A stretch of DNA of 64,000 nucleotides from JAEUJM01 sp044221555 (lineage in GTDB: Bacteria; Actinomycetota; Acidimicrobiia; Acidimicrobiales; DATDAH01). Position numbers and translations under genes: made by a program. The stretch lies in assembly GCA_044221555.1 (NCBI GenBank), contig JBGAOY010000005.1, positions 124,001 through 188,000 of the forward strand, read 5' to 3'. Below are positions 16,159-24,402 of this stretch, piece after piece. The notes below the pieces were generated by a model, which was given only the letters and a program-made list of their open reading frames with translations, did no database searches and had not been told where the DNA came from. How positions within the stretch are numbered: position 1 is the first letter of the stretch; each line of letters opens with the position of its first letter.

Positions 16159-17811
16159 TCAGGTGCAGGTGGCCCCGTCACTCCCGCCCAGCACCGACAC
16201 CAGGTTGCCCGCACTCACCTCGGTGGCGATCCGCACCCGTCCCGGACCCGCCGTCAGCGAGGTCATGCCGTCGTCCGTCGGCGCCAGGCACCCCTGGCTG
16301 GCCCGCCAATAGGGGTTCCAGCCCACCGCGACGCGGTAGGTCCCGGCGCGGTCGATGTCGAGCACCAGGCCCGACGGCCCCATCTCGACCACCTGGGGCG
16401 AGCCGGGGCCGCGCACGATCGGCTCCGGCTCCGGCACCGCGTAGACCTGCACCGGCCCCTCCTCGTGCACCAGCCGCAGACCCGAGTCGCCCGACCTGAT
16501 GAGGTCGGCCTCCGTCTGTGCGCTGTAGTCGGGCGGGGCGTCACCCAGCACGACGAACGCCACGCCGAGGTCGTGGAGCCAGTCGAGGTACTCGTCCGCC
16601 TCCAGCGACGAGCGGTACAGCAACTCGTTGGCGGGGAAGTCCGACTGGCGGAACCAGCCGCGGGCGATCGGGATGCCGGAGTCGGGGAAGTGGTACGCCG
16701 GCCAGTGCGAGGACGTGTCGACCACCTCGACCCGGTGGTTCGGCGACCGGTGCTCCTCGAGCCAGCGGATCGTGGGCGCCCAGTAGGCCCGCTCCGACCC
16801 CGGGTCGTCGGCCCGCCCGTACGACACCCCGAGTGCGCTCAGGTTCCAGAGCGCGCCGACGAGCACGAGCGGGATGCACACCGCCGCCGGGCGCCAGCGC
16901 CGCACACCGGCGATGAGCAGCGCGACGGGCAGGGCGGCGAGGCGGAGGCGGGCGATGTTGGCCCCCACCTCGGAGGGGACGAGGAACACCATGACGGTGG
17001 CGGCCGCGTAGAGCGCCAGGAACACCCGGACCACCCGCAGCCGCGGCTCACCCCAGGTGGCCGCGGCCGCCAACCCGGTCAGCACCAGCACCGTGAGGGC
17101 CTCGGACGACCGGAACGGGTACCGACCGCCGGAGGGGAAGAGACGGGCCAGCACCAGCTCCGCGCCCAGCACGACCGCGACCGCCCCGGCCGCCCACCAG
17201 TAGCGCCGCCACTGCCGACGGTCGGCCAGGATCACCGCGGCGACGACCATGGCGAGGTACACGAACGACAGCGGGCTCGTGGCCGCGGCCAACGCCGCCA
17301 GGACCGCGAACACCACCGGCCGACGGGCCTCCAGGGCGACGAGCGCCAGCAGGGCGAACGCGGCACCGAGGGCGAAGGGGAGCACCCCTGCCAGCAGCAG
17401 ACCCGGCCACAGCACGGCGAAGCTGACCGCAGCCCAACGAGCGTCGTCCCCCCACACGCGCCCGCACAACCGGGCGACCGCGAACGCCGCCGCGGACACC
17501 GAGGCGATGCCGAGCACGGCGGGACCGACGAGAGCGGCCAAGGGGTAGTAGGTGAGGCTGTACCGCACGAAGCTGTACTGGCCGGCGTACCAGTAGTTGT
17601 TCCACAGCGAGTAGCCGTGGTCCGAGAGGAAGTCACGACCGAACAGGTGGGCGGCCAGATCCGGGCTGTTGGGAACGGCCAGGACGACGACGACGCCCAC
17701 CACCGCGGCGACACCGGCCAGGGCCAGATCCGGGCCCCGGCGCACGTCGACATCGGGCTCCGTCGCCACCGCCGATGCCGCAGCGGTCTGCGAACGGGGG
17801 CCGTTGGCCAT
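16159..17811 (-). CDS. Large polytopic membrane protein, GT-C-like
   Basis: The 550-residue protein has about ten hydrophobic segments in its first 370 residues, after a short cytoplasmic N-terminus. A loop with LSDHGYSLWNNYWYAGQYSF lies near residue 65, and the C-terminal part is soluble and probably outside the cell. The layout resembles GT-C glycosyltransferase-like or PTPS-related integral membrane proteins. No catalytic motif is certain. The ATG follows TACTGT by 7 nt. It diverges from the flippase-like gene, and a joint role in surface glycolipid assembly is inference. Confidence 0.7.
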   Translation of the reverse strand: MANGPRSQTAAASAVATEPDVDVRRGPDLALAGVAAVVGVVVVLAVPNSPDLAAHLFGRDFLSDHGYSLWNNYWYAGQYSFVRYSLTYYPLAALVGPAVLGIASVSAAAFAVARLCGRVWGDDARWAAVSFAVLWPGLLLAGVLPFALGAAFALLALVALEARRPVVFAVLAALAAATSPLSFVYLAMVVAAVILADRRQWRRYWWAAGAVAVVLGAELVLARLFPSGGRYPFRSSEALTVLVLTGLAAAATWGEPRLRVVRVFLALYAAATVMVFLVPSEVGANIARLRLAALPVALLIAGVRRWRPAAVCIPLVLVGALWNLSALGVSYGRADDPGSERAYWAPTIRWLEEHRSPNHRVEVVDTSSHWPAYHFPDSGIPIARGWFRQSDFPANELLYRSSLEADEYLDWLHDLGVAFVVLGDAPPDYSAQTEADLIRSGDSGLRLVHEEGPVQVYAVPEPEPIVRGPGSPQVVEMGPSGLVLDIDRAGTYRVAVGWNPYWRASQGCLAPTDDGMTSLTAGPGRVRIATEVSAGNLVSVLGGSDGATCT

Positions 17812-17818
17812 CCGGGCG

Positions 17819-17824
17819 ACAGTA
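17819..17824 (-). promoter_or_regulatory. -10-like box of the large membrane-protein gene
   Basis: TACTGT on the minus strand ends 7 nt before the ATG. Confidence 0.45.
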
Positions 17825-17940
17825 GTGCGGTCGCTCCACCGGTCATCTGCAGGACGGCGGTGAACGAATCGAACGGAGTAGCCTGTGAGCGGGCAGGCTC
17901 GGGAGCACCTCGGGAGCACAGGGACCGTCGAGGGATCGTG

Positions 17941-18933
17941 GTGAGAAAAGACACAACCCACGCGCCGCGGCCTTGGCTGTTGCCAGTGCGTGTCGTGGCG
18001 AGTCTGGCGATGGTGGCGCTGCTCGTCACCCGCCTGCCCGACTTCACCTGGTCCGAGCTCGTCCCCGAGCGCAACGCCGGGGTCTTCGCCTGGCTGACGC
18101 TGGCGTTCTGCCTCACCTTCGTCGGCATCGCCTTCTCGACGATCCGTTGGATGCAGGTGCTGCGGGCCCTCGACGTGCCCGGACCGCTCGACCGGCTGAT
18201 GTCGCACTACCTCGCGGCCCAGTTCGTCTCGAACGCCCTGCCGACCACGATCGGTGGCGACGTGGTCCGGGTGAGCCGGCTGTCCCGCGAGAACGGTGAG
18301 GCGCCGGGCACCTTCGCCTCCGTCGTCCTCGAGCGCCTCACCGGCTGGCTGGTGCTGCCGCTCATCACCTTCCTGGGCCTGGCGTTGAACCCCGGGCTCC
18401 GCGACCTCGACAGCGCCACCGCGGCGGCGGTCGGGGTGGCGGTGGCCACGCTCCTCGGCCTGGTGGGCGTGCTGTTGCTCATCGGCAACCAGAAGCTGGG
18501 CGGCCGCCTCGGCGGCCACAAGGGCTGGCGACGCTTCGCCGGCGGGGTGCACTACGGCGTCGAGCGCCTGCGCCACCAGCCGAAGGCGGCCCTGCGGATC
18601 CTGGCGGCCAGCTTCGCCTACGACTTCATCCTGGTCCTGTCCGCCCTGGCCATCTCGCAGGCCATCGGCATCGGTGACGCCGCGGGGCTCACCGCCCTGC
18701 TGGCGTTCCTTCCCGCCGTGCTCATCTTCCAGGTGCTGCCACTCGGCATCGCCGGCCTCGGCATCCGCGAGGGCGCCTTCGTGCTGTTCCTCCGCCCCCT
18801 CGGCGTGCAGCCCGAGCAGGCGGTGGCCCTCGGCCTGTTGATGTACCTCATGAACCTGCTCGCCAGCCTCGCCGGTGCACCCTCGTTCGCCTTCGGCCGG
18901 GCCAAGCTGCACGCGGAAGGAGCCGTCGCATGA
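17941..18933 (+). CDS. Flippase-like membrane protein (LPG-synthase TM / AglD type)
   Basis: The 330-residue protein consists almost only of membrane helices and matches the UPF0104/lysylphosphatidylglycerol-synthase transmembrane domain family. Typical segments are RWMQVLRALDVPGPL, the SHYLAAQFVSNALPTTIGGD loop, VLERLTGWLVLP and LPLGIAGLGIREGAFVLFL. Such proteins are proposed to move lipid-linked sugars or to be parts of lipid-modifying enzymes. GAGGG lies 6 nt before the GTG at 17941. The stop overlaps the start of the PAP2-like gene (ATGA), indicating a two-gene unit. Confidence 0.82.
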   Translation: MRKDTTHAPRPWLLPVRVVASLAMVALLVTRLPDFTWSELVPERNAGVFAWLTLAFCLTFVGIAFSTIRWMQVLRALDVPGPLDRLMSHYLAAQFVSNALPTTIGGDVVRVSRLSRENGEAPGTFASVVLERLTGWLVLPLITFLGLALNPGLRDLDSATAAAVGVAVATLLGLVGVLLLIGNQKLGGRLGGHKGWRRFAGGVHYGVERLRHQPKAALRILAASFAYDFILVLSALAISQAIGIGDAAGLTALLAFLPAVLIFQVLPLGIAGLGIREGAFVLFLRPLGVQPEQAVALGLLMYLMNLLASLAGAPSFAFGRAKLHAEGAVA

Positions 18934-19757
18934 AGGTCCAGGAGGACACCGCTTCGCTGTCCTCGGCCAGGTCGGGCCTCGCATGGTGGCGTGAGCTGCT
19001 CTACTGCCTCGCGTTCTACGTCGCGTACTCCTACGTCCGCAACACGCTGCGACTGTCGACCATCGGGGTCGAGCACGCCTACCACAACGCCCAGCGGGTG
19101 ATCTCCCTGGAGCGGGCCGTCGGCCTGTTCCACGAGGAGGGCATCCAGCAGATCTTCCTCGCCCATCACGCGTTCATGCGCTTCTGGAACATCTACTACG
19201 GCACCCTGCACTTCATCGTGCCCATCGTGGCCCTGATCTTCCTCTACCGGCGTCATCCCGATCGCTACCCGTTGTGGCGCAACACCCTCGCCTGCACCAC
19301 CGCCCTCGCGCTCATCGGCTTCACCCTCTTCCCGCTGATGCCCCCTCGCCTGCTCGACAGCGCCGGCCCGTTCGGCCCGGGGCCCTTCGGCAGCGGCATC
19401 CACTACGGGTTCACCGACTCCCTCGCGGTGTTCGGCGGGCTCTGGTCGTTCGACTCGGCCACGATGCAGCGGGTCTCGAACCAGTTCGCGGCCATGCCGA
19501 GCCTGCACTTCGCCTGGGCGCTCTGGTGCTTCCTGGTGCTCTACCGGCACCTCAAGTCGCCGATCGCCAAGGTGGCGGTCGCCCTCTACCCGTGGCTCAC
19601 GCTGTTCGCCATCATCGTGACCGCCAACCACTACTGGCTCGACGCGCTGGGCGGCGCGATCGCGCTGGCCCTCGGCTACGTGCTCGGCTCCGCCCTCACC
19701 CGCCTGAACGACCGCCGCCGCCACGGCGCCGTCGTCTCCGCGGGTGACCACGTGTAG
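18930..19757 (+). CDS. PAP2/inositolphosphotransferase-like membrane protein
   Basis: The 275-residue protein has six hydrophobic segments and the PAP2-superfamily motif pair AMPSLHFAWALW and ANHYWLDALGG, which hold the catalytic histidines. The layout fits the inositolphosphotransferase Aur1/Ipt1-like branch, which acts on lipid phosphates at the outer face of the membrane. Substrate is unknown. The ATG overlaps the flippase-like stop by four bases, so both proteins are likely made together and may act in one lipid pathway. Confidence 0.83.
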   Translation: MKVQEDTASLSSARSGLAWWRELLYCLAFYVAYSYVRNTLRLSTIGVEHAYHNAQRVISLERAVGLFHEEGIQQIFLAHHAFMRFWNIYYGTLHFIVPIVALIFLYRRHPDRYPLWRNTLACTTALALIGFTLFPLMPPRLLDSAGPFGPGPFGSGIHYGFTDSLAVFGGLWSFDSATMQRVSNQFAAMPSLHFAWALWCFLVLYRHLKSPIAKVAVALYPWLTLFAIIVTANHYWLDALGGAIALALGYVLGSALTRLNDRRRHGAVVSAGDHV

Positions 19758-19769
19758 CGTTCAGTGCAC

Positions 19770-21653
19770 ATGCTCGAAAAGATCCAGGGGCCCGCCGACC
19801 TACGGCCACTCAGCTACGAGGACCTCGACGTCCTGGCCACCGAGATCCGCCAGTTCATCGTCGAGGCGGTCGACGCGGCGGGCAGCGGCCACCTGGGTTC
19901 GAACCTCGGCGCAGTCGAGCTCACGCTGGCGTTGCACCGCGTGTTCGACTCGCCCCACGACCTGCTGCTGTGGGACACCGGCCACCAGGCCTACGTCCAC
20001 AAGATCCTCACGGGGCGCCAGGAGGGCTTCGCCACCCTCCGCAAGGCCGGCGGCATGTCGGGCTACCCCAGTCGCGACGAGTCACCCCACGACTGGGTCG
20101 AGAACAGCCACGCCTCGACCGTCCTGTCCTACGCCCACGGCCTGGCCGCCGCTCGCGACGCCGGCACGCTCGGGCCTGGTCCCGGCACGACGAGCGCCGA
20201 GGACGAGCCCCGCCGCCAGATCGTGGCGGTGATCGGCGACGGCTCGATGACGGGCGGCATGGCCTTCGAGGGCCTCAACAACCTGGGCCACAGTGGCCGC
20301 AACGTCATCATCATCCTCAACGACAACGGTCGCTCGTACGCCCCCACCGTCTCCCGCCTCGGCGAGAGCCTGGCCCGGCTGCGCCTCAACCCGTCCTACC
20401 TGCGCCGCCAGGCCCGCGTGGAGCGGATGTTGCACGACATGCCCCTCGTGGGCGAGCGCCTCGAGCGCGCGGTCGAGGCCACCAAGGCGGCCGTGCGCGA
20501 GATGTGGGAGCCACCCGCGTTCTTCGAGAACCTGGGGGTCCGCTACTCCGGCCCGTTCGACGGCCATGACATCGAGGGCCTCGAGCGGGCACTGCGCAAC
20601 GCCGCCGAGCTCGACGACGGGCCCGTCGTCGTCCACGTGATCACCCAGAAGGGCAAGGGCCACGCGCCCGCCGAGGACGACCCCATCAAGCACATGCACG
20701 ACATCGGCGGGGTCAAGCCGGGCAGCTACACCGCGGCGTTCACCGAGGCCCTCATCAAGGAGGCCGACGAGCGCCCCGAGCTGATCGCCATCACCGCGGC
20801 CATGCCCGACTCCACCGGGCTGTTGCCGTTCGGCGAGCGGTTCCCGGGGCGCTGCGTCGACGTCGGCATCGCCGAGCAGCACGCGGTCACCATGGCCGCG
20901 GGCATGGCGATGGGCGGCCTCCGGCCCGTGTGCGCCATCTACTCCACGTTCCTCAGCCGGGCCTTCGACCAGCTCAACCTCGACGTCGGCCTGCACCACC
21001 AGCCCGTGGTGTTCTGCCTCGACCGAGCGGGCATCACCGGCGACGACGGCCCGTCGCACCACGGCATCCTCGACATGGTGCTGTGCACCAAGGTGCCCGG
21101 CCTCACGATGTTCGCACCGTCCTCCTACCAGGAGCTCGGGGTGATGCTGCACGACGCGCTCGAGATCACCGACGGCCCGGTCGCCATCCGTTGGGCCAAG
21201 ACCGCGGCGCCCACCGTCAGGCCCGACGAGGTCGGCCACGGCCTGCATGCCCGCAAGGTGCGGTCCGGCGAGGCGGTGTGCCTGGTGGGTGTGGGCAAGA
21301 TGCTGGCGGCGTGCGTGGACGCCGCCGAGGCGTTGGCCGACGAGGGCGTCGCGACCACGGTGTGGGACCCACGCGTGGTGAAGCCCATCGACCCCGACCT
21401 GATCGCCGACGCCGCCGCGCACCGGTTGGTGGTCACCGTCGAGGACGGGTTGCGCGACGGCGGTGTCGGCTCGGCCATCGCCGACCAGGTGGCCGAGCGG
21501 TCACTCGGCTCGACCGCTCCCACCGTCCGCGTGCTGGGCGTGCCCGCCACTTACCTGGCCCACGGCAAGCCCGACGCCATCCTCGCCGAGCTCGGACTCG
21601 ACGCCGCCGGCGTGGCCGACGAGGTCCGTCGCGCACTCACCGCCCTCGGTTGA
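19770..21653 (+). CDS. dxs: 1-deoxy-D-xylulose-5-phosphate synthase
   Basis: DXS condenses pyruvate and glyceraldehyde-3-phosphate in the first step of the MEP isoprenoid pathway, using thiamine diphosphate. The 627-residue protein shows GSGHLGSNLGAVELTLALH, WDTGHQAYVHKILTGR, GYPSRDESPHD, the cofactor motif GDGSMTGGMAFEGLNN and DVGIAEQHAVTMAAGMA. A short insert rich in Gly/Pro (GPGPGTTSAEDEPRRQ) precedes the cofactor motif. TAGCGT lies 9 nt before the ATG; a GTG two codons earlier is possible. A strong hairpin follows the gene. Confidence 0.95.
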   Translation: MLEKIQGPADLRPLSYEDLDVLATEIRQFIVEAVDAAGSGHLGSNLGAVELTLALHRVFDSPHDLLLWDTGHQAYVHKILTGRQEGFATLRKAGGMSGYPSRDESPHDWVENSHASTVLSYAHGLAAARDAGTLGPGPGTTSAEDEPRRQIVAVIGDGSMTGGMAFEGLNNLGHSGRNVIIILNDNGRSYAPTVSRLGESLARLRLNPSYLRRQARVERMLHDMPLVGERLERAVEATKAAVREMWEPPAFFENLGVRYSGPFDGHDIEGLERALRNAAELDDGPVVVHVITQKGKGHAPAEDDPIKHMHDIGGVKPGSYTAAFTEALIKEADERPELIAITAAMPDSTGLLPFGERFPGRCVDVGIAEQHAVTMAAGMAMGGLRPVCAIYSTFLSRAFDQLNLDVGLHHQPVVFCLDRAGITGDDGPSHHGILDMVLCTKVPGLTMFAPSSYQELGVMLHDALEITDGPVAIRWAKTAAPTVRPDEVGHGLHARKVRSGEAVCLVGVGKMLAACVDAAEALADEGVATTVWDPRVVKPIDPDLIADAAAHRLVVTVEDGLRDGGVGSAIADQVAERSLGSTAPTVRVLGVPATYLAHGKPDAILAELGLDAAGVADEVRRALTALG

Positions 21654-21698
21654 GCTGAGGCGGGTCGGCCACCCTCGTCGCCACCGGCCCCTCGCGAC

Positions 21699-21741
21699 AG
21701 AGCCCGGGAGCTGCCTCGCAGGCGCTTCCCGGGCTCTTCCC
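21699..21741 (+). terminator. dxs terminator hairpin
   Basis: An 11-bp perfect stem (21699-21709 with 21727-21737) is followed by a pyrimidine tract (TCCCCCC). It starts 46 nt after the dxs stop. Confidence 0.75.
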
Positions 21742-21818
21742 CCCTGTCGCCCCCAGATCTGTCGCCCGCAGTTTGGAGTACAGATCAGTATAGCAAGTGA
21801 CATTCGTCACGTCGAGGG

Positions 21819-21874
21819 CGCCCTGACTGACGAGGTGGTCAGGGCGTGCGTCGGCCGGTGGCCGGGTGACGCAC
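21819..21874 (-). terminator. Hairpins downstream of nfuA
   Basis: A 9-bp perfect stem (CGCCCTGAC with GTCAGGGCG, 21819-21846) is followed by a second GC-rich foldback to about 21874. They lie just beyond the nfuA stop, facing dxs. An AT-richer stretch with the palindrome GTGAC-ATTC-GTCAC (21797-21810) lies further on; no gene is evident there. Confidence 0.45.
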
Positions 21875-21885
21875 CAGGTGAGGGA

Positions 21886-22584
21886 TCAGTAGAAGGGGTT
21901 GGCGCCGGCGGTGTGATCGGTGGCGTCGACCACCTGGGAGATCTCGGGGACGGCCTCGAGGATCGCCGCCTCGATGCCCTCGCGCAGGGTGACGGCGCTG
22001 ACCGCGCAGCCCTGGCACCCGCCACCCATGGTGACGAACGCGGTGTCGTCCTTGACGCCCTCGAGCTTGGCGTAGCCGCCGTGCGCCGCGAGGGCGGGGT
22101 TGACGGACTGGTCGAGCAACTGGTTGATGCGCTCGGACACGTCGCCGCTGAGGTCGAGCTCGACCCCGGCGAGCGGGTTCGGGCGGTTGGGGTTGCGCAT
22201 GACGAGGCCCTCATCGGCGTTGCGGGGCAGATCGAGCGTGGCCCCTTGGAGCCGGTCGATGCTGCCCGCCGGCACGATGACGGGGAGCACCCCCTGGTGC
22301 ACCACCGAGTCGCCGGCGGACGGGTCGGCGTCGGCCACGGGGTCGAACGACAGGTCGTAGGTGAACTCCACCCCGGCAGTGCCGGTGATCTCGACCCGCA
22401 GGCCGAGGGACTCGGCGTCGTCCTCGGCGGCGCGCAGGGCGAGCACCTGTTCGACGGCGGCCTCGGTGACCGCCAGGACGACCTGCTGATCTGCGTCGTG
22501 GCCGCCGTCGTGACCGGTGTCGTGACCGGTGTCGGCGGGTGCTGGGGTGGTCGCGTCGGACTCGGCGTGCGTGGTGTCGGCCAT
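21886..22584 (-). CDS. nfuA: NfuA-like Fe/S cluster carrier
   Basis: The 232-residue protein combines an IscA-like N-terminal half (AVEQVLALRAAEDDAESLGL through LDLPRNADEGLVMRNPNRPN) with a C-terminal NifU domain carrying the CxxC pair Cys190 and Cys193 in TMGGGCQGCAVS. NfuA proteins receive and deliver [4Fe-4S] clusters. The IscA-like half lacks the three scaffold cysteines, as in other NfuA proteins. The His/Asp-rich N-terminus (GHDTGHDGGHD) is unusual and might bind metal. TAGCCT lies 8 nt before the ATG. Confidence 0.88.
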   Translation of the reverse strand: MADTTHAESDATTPAPADTGHDTGHDGGHDADQQVVLAVTEAAVEQVLALRAAEDDAESLGLRVEITGTAGVEFTYDLSFDPVADADPSAGDSVVHQGVLPVIVPAGSIDRLQGATLDLPRNADEGLVMRNPNRPNPLAGVELDLSGDVSERINQLLDQSVNPALAAHGGYAKLEGVKDDTAFVTMGGGCQGCAVSAVTLREGIEAAILEAVPEISQVVDATDHTAGANPFY

Positions 22585-22592
22585 CGCCCGTC

Positions 22593-22598
22593 AGGCTA
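22593..22598 (-). promoter_or_regulatory. -10-like box of nfuA
   Basis: TAGCCT on the minus strand ends 8 nt before the nfuA ATG. Confidence 0.45.
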
Positions 22599-22700
22599 CG
22601 GCCCCCCCGCGAGCACGCCACCTTCGACGGCGCCCGCGAGCGCGGCTGGGCCCGAGGCGTCATCCGGGCGGACCGCCACGACCGAACAGGAGGTGATGGC

Positions 22701-22706
22701 TACGAT
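22701..22706 (+). promoter_or_regulatory. -10-like box of the ECF sigma gene
   Basis: TACGAT ends 7 nt before the ATG at 22714. A perfect anti-SD match (AGGAGGTGAT) lies at 22688-22697 but is only 2 nt from the alternative ATG at 22696, too close to serve it. Confidence 0.45.
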
Positions 22707-22713
22707 CACGGCA

Positions 22714-23301
22714 ATGGCGCAGCGAGGCGTGGCGGCGGCCCCCGGCTGGGAGGCCGGCCTCAGCGGACGCCTGATCGCCGGCGACGAGACCGCGCTGGTC
22801 GAGATCTACGAGCAGTTCTCCTCGTTCGTGTTCGGGTTGGCCCGCCGAGTCACCGCCAGCACCAGCCTGGCCGAGGACATCACCCAGGACGTCTTCGTGC
22901 ACCTGTGGGAGAAGCCCCACGCCTTCGATCCCGCCCGTGGCAGCATGCGCGCCTGGCTGGGTGTGCTCACCCACCGTCGCTCGGTCGACCGGGTCCGGCG
23001 CGAGACGACGGCCCGGCGCCATGAGGCCCGGCAGGCCACGGAGGCCCCCGCGCCCACGCCGCCCGACATCGCCGAGGCCGCCACCTCGATCATCCTGGCG
23101 CAGCGTGTGCGCGAGGCCGTGGCCGACCTCCCCGACGAGCAGCGCCGAGCCGTCGAGCTCGCCTACTTCGGCGGGAAGACCTATGTGCAGGTCGCCGAAG
23201 CCCTCGGCATCCCCGAGGGCACCGCGAAGTCCCGACTGCGGCTGGCCATGAAGCGCCTGGCCGCGGTCCTCGGTCCGGAAGGGATCAACCAGTGGAACTG
23301 A
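22714..23301 (+). CDS. ECF sigma factor
   Basis: The 195-residue protein has sigma region 2 (YEQFSSFVFGLARRVTASTS, then AEDITQDVFVHLWEKP and RGSMRAWLGVLTHRRSVDRV) and region 4 (LPDEQRRAVELAYFGGKTYV, then AEALGIPEGTAKSRLRLAM). It resembles the SigK/SigL (ECF19-like) type paired with RskA-like anti-sigma factors. The ATG at 22714 is preferred because a -10 box lies 7 nt upstream; an ATG at 22696 would add six residues. Its last bases overlap the start of the anti-sigma fusion gene, giving tight coupling. Confidence 0.9.
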   Translation: MAQRGVAAAPGWEAGLSGRLIAGDETALVEIYEQFSSFVFGLARRVTASTSLAEDITQDVFVHLWEKPHAFDPARGSMRAWLGVLTHRRSVDRVRRETTARRHEARQATEAPAPTPPDIAEAATSIILAQRVREAVADLPDEQRRAVELAYFGGKTYVQVAEALGIPEGTAKSRLRLAMKRLAAVLGPEGINQWN

Positions 23302-24338
23302 CCGACGACGAGGCGCGCGAGCTGTCGGGCGCCTACGCGCTCGACGCCGTCGCCGACGACGAGCGGGTGGCCATCGAGCGGCTGCTGGCCACCGACACGG
23401 CGTTGGCCGCCGAGGTGGCCGAGCTGTGCGAGGCGGCCGGCCTGCTGGGCACCACCGAGACGGCCGCGCCGCCGGCCCGGCTGTCCGAGCGCACCTTCGG
23501 TGCGGCGTTCGCCCGCCGCGCGCCGGGCACCCCGGCCAGCACCCGGCCGCCGCCTGTGCAGGCCTACCGCGACCAGATGGACGATCTCTCGGTGCTGCTC
23601 GACACCATCGCCCCGGGTGAGTGGGACGTCCCGACCGTCACCGACTTCACCGTCCACGAGCTCGTCGCGCACCTCCTGGCCATCGAGGGATACGTCGCGA
23701 CCCGCCTCGGCGTCGCCCCACCCGGGGCCGCCGCGCCCTTCGTCCCACCAGCGGGCACCGAACACGACCACCGGGCCATGACCGAGCCCACCATCGCGGC
23801 GTACGCCAGCGGCGATCCTGCCACCACGGTCGCCGACTGGCGCGCACGGGTCGATGCCAACCTCGCGTACCTCGACACGCTGGGCGACCCTGACCTCGAT
23901 CGGCGGGTGTCGCTGCACGGTCTCGACCTGTCCCTGCGATCGATGCTGGGAGCGCGGGTGTTCGAGGCGTGGACCCACGCCGACGACATCCGCCGAGCCC
24001 TCGACCGCCCCCTCCGACCCCCCGACCCTGATCGCCTCACGTTCATGTCCGATCTGGCGGTGGGCGCGCTGCCGCTCGGCCTGTTGCTGGCCGGGATCGA
24101 CGACCCGGGACGCACCATCCGGGTGGTGCTCACCGGCGACGGCGGCGGCGACTGGCTCCAGCCGCTCACGATCGGCGCCGAGCCGGGACCACCCGACGCC
24201 ACCCTGGTCGCCGACGTGGTGGACTTCTGCCGACTGGCTTCGCAACGCCTGGCCCCGACCGAGATCGCCCACCACTCCGAGGGCGACCCGCAGGCGGTGC
24301 ACGACGTGCTGGTGGGCGCCCAGGTGTTCGCGGCCTGA
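23292..24338 (+). CDS. Anti-sigma factor fused to a maleylpyruvate-isomerase-like domain
   Basis: The 348-residue protein starts with an anti-sigma-type helical segment (ELTDDEARELSGAYALDAVA, then DDERVAIERLLATDTALAAE) like RskA-family N-termini. From about residue 85 it continues into a mycothiol-dependent maleylpyruvate isomerase (MDMPI/DinB-like) domain with HELVAHLLAIEGYVATRLG and FEAWTHADDIRRAL, whose histidines would bind metal. There is no membrane helix, so it is cytoplasmic. The GTG overlaps the sigma stop by ten bases. A redox or thiol-responsive switch for the sigma factor is inferred. Confidence 0.8.
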   Translation: MELTDDEARELSGAYALDAVADDERVAIERLLATDTALAAEVAELCEAAGLLGTTETAAPPARLSERTFGAAFARRAPGTPASTRPPPVQAYRDQMDDLSVLLDTIAPGEWDVPTVTDFTVHELVAHLLAIEGYVATRLGVAPPGAAAPFVPPAGTEHDHRAMTEPTIAAYASGDPATTVADWRARVDANLAYLDTLGDPDLDRRVSLHGLDLSLRSMLGARVFEAWTHADDIRRALDRPLRPPDPDRLTFMSDLAVGALPLGLLLAGIDDPGRTIRVVLTGDGGGDWLQPLTIGAEPGPPDATLVADVVDFCRLASQRLAPTEIAHHSEGDPQAVHDVLVGAQVFAA

Positions 24339-24402
24339 CTGAACCGGCGGCGGGTCCGGACGCCACTAGTGTTGTCCGCCTGTCGACGAGCGGGGGTGCG
24401 CG

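Noticed and set aside
16102..17940. Long plus-strand open frame opposite the large membrane protein
   Set aside because: Low-complexity Arg/His/Gly/Asp composition; only the part from 17941, which continues in the flippase-like gene, is real.
21760..21812. AT-richer stretch with GTGAC-ATTC-GTCAC considered as a small RNA or promoter
   Set aside because: No convincing promoter pair and no downstream gene on the plus strand; it is noted only within the terminator region.
22688..22698. AGGAGGTGAT as ribosome binding site for an ATG at 22696
   Set aside because: Only 2 nt separate the anti-SD match from that ATG, and 20 nt from the next; the -10 box spacing favours a leaderless start at 22714.
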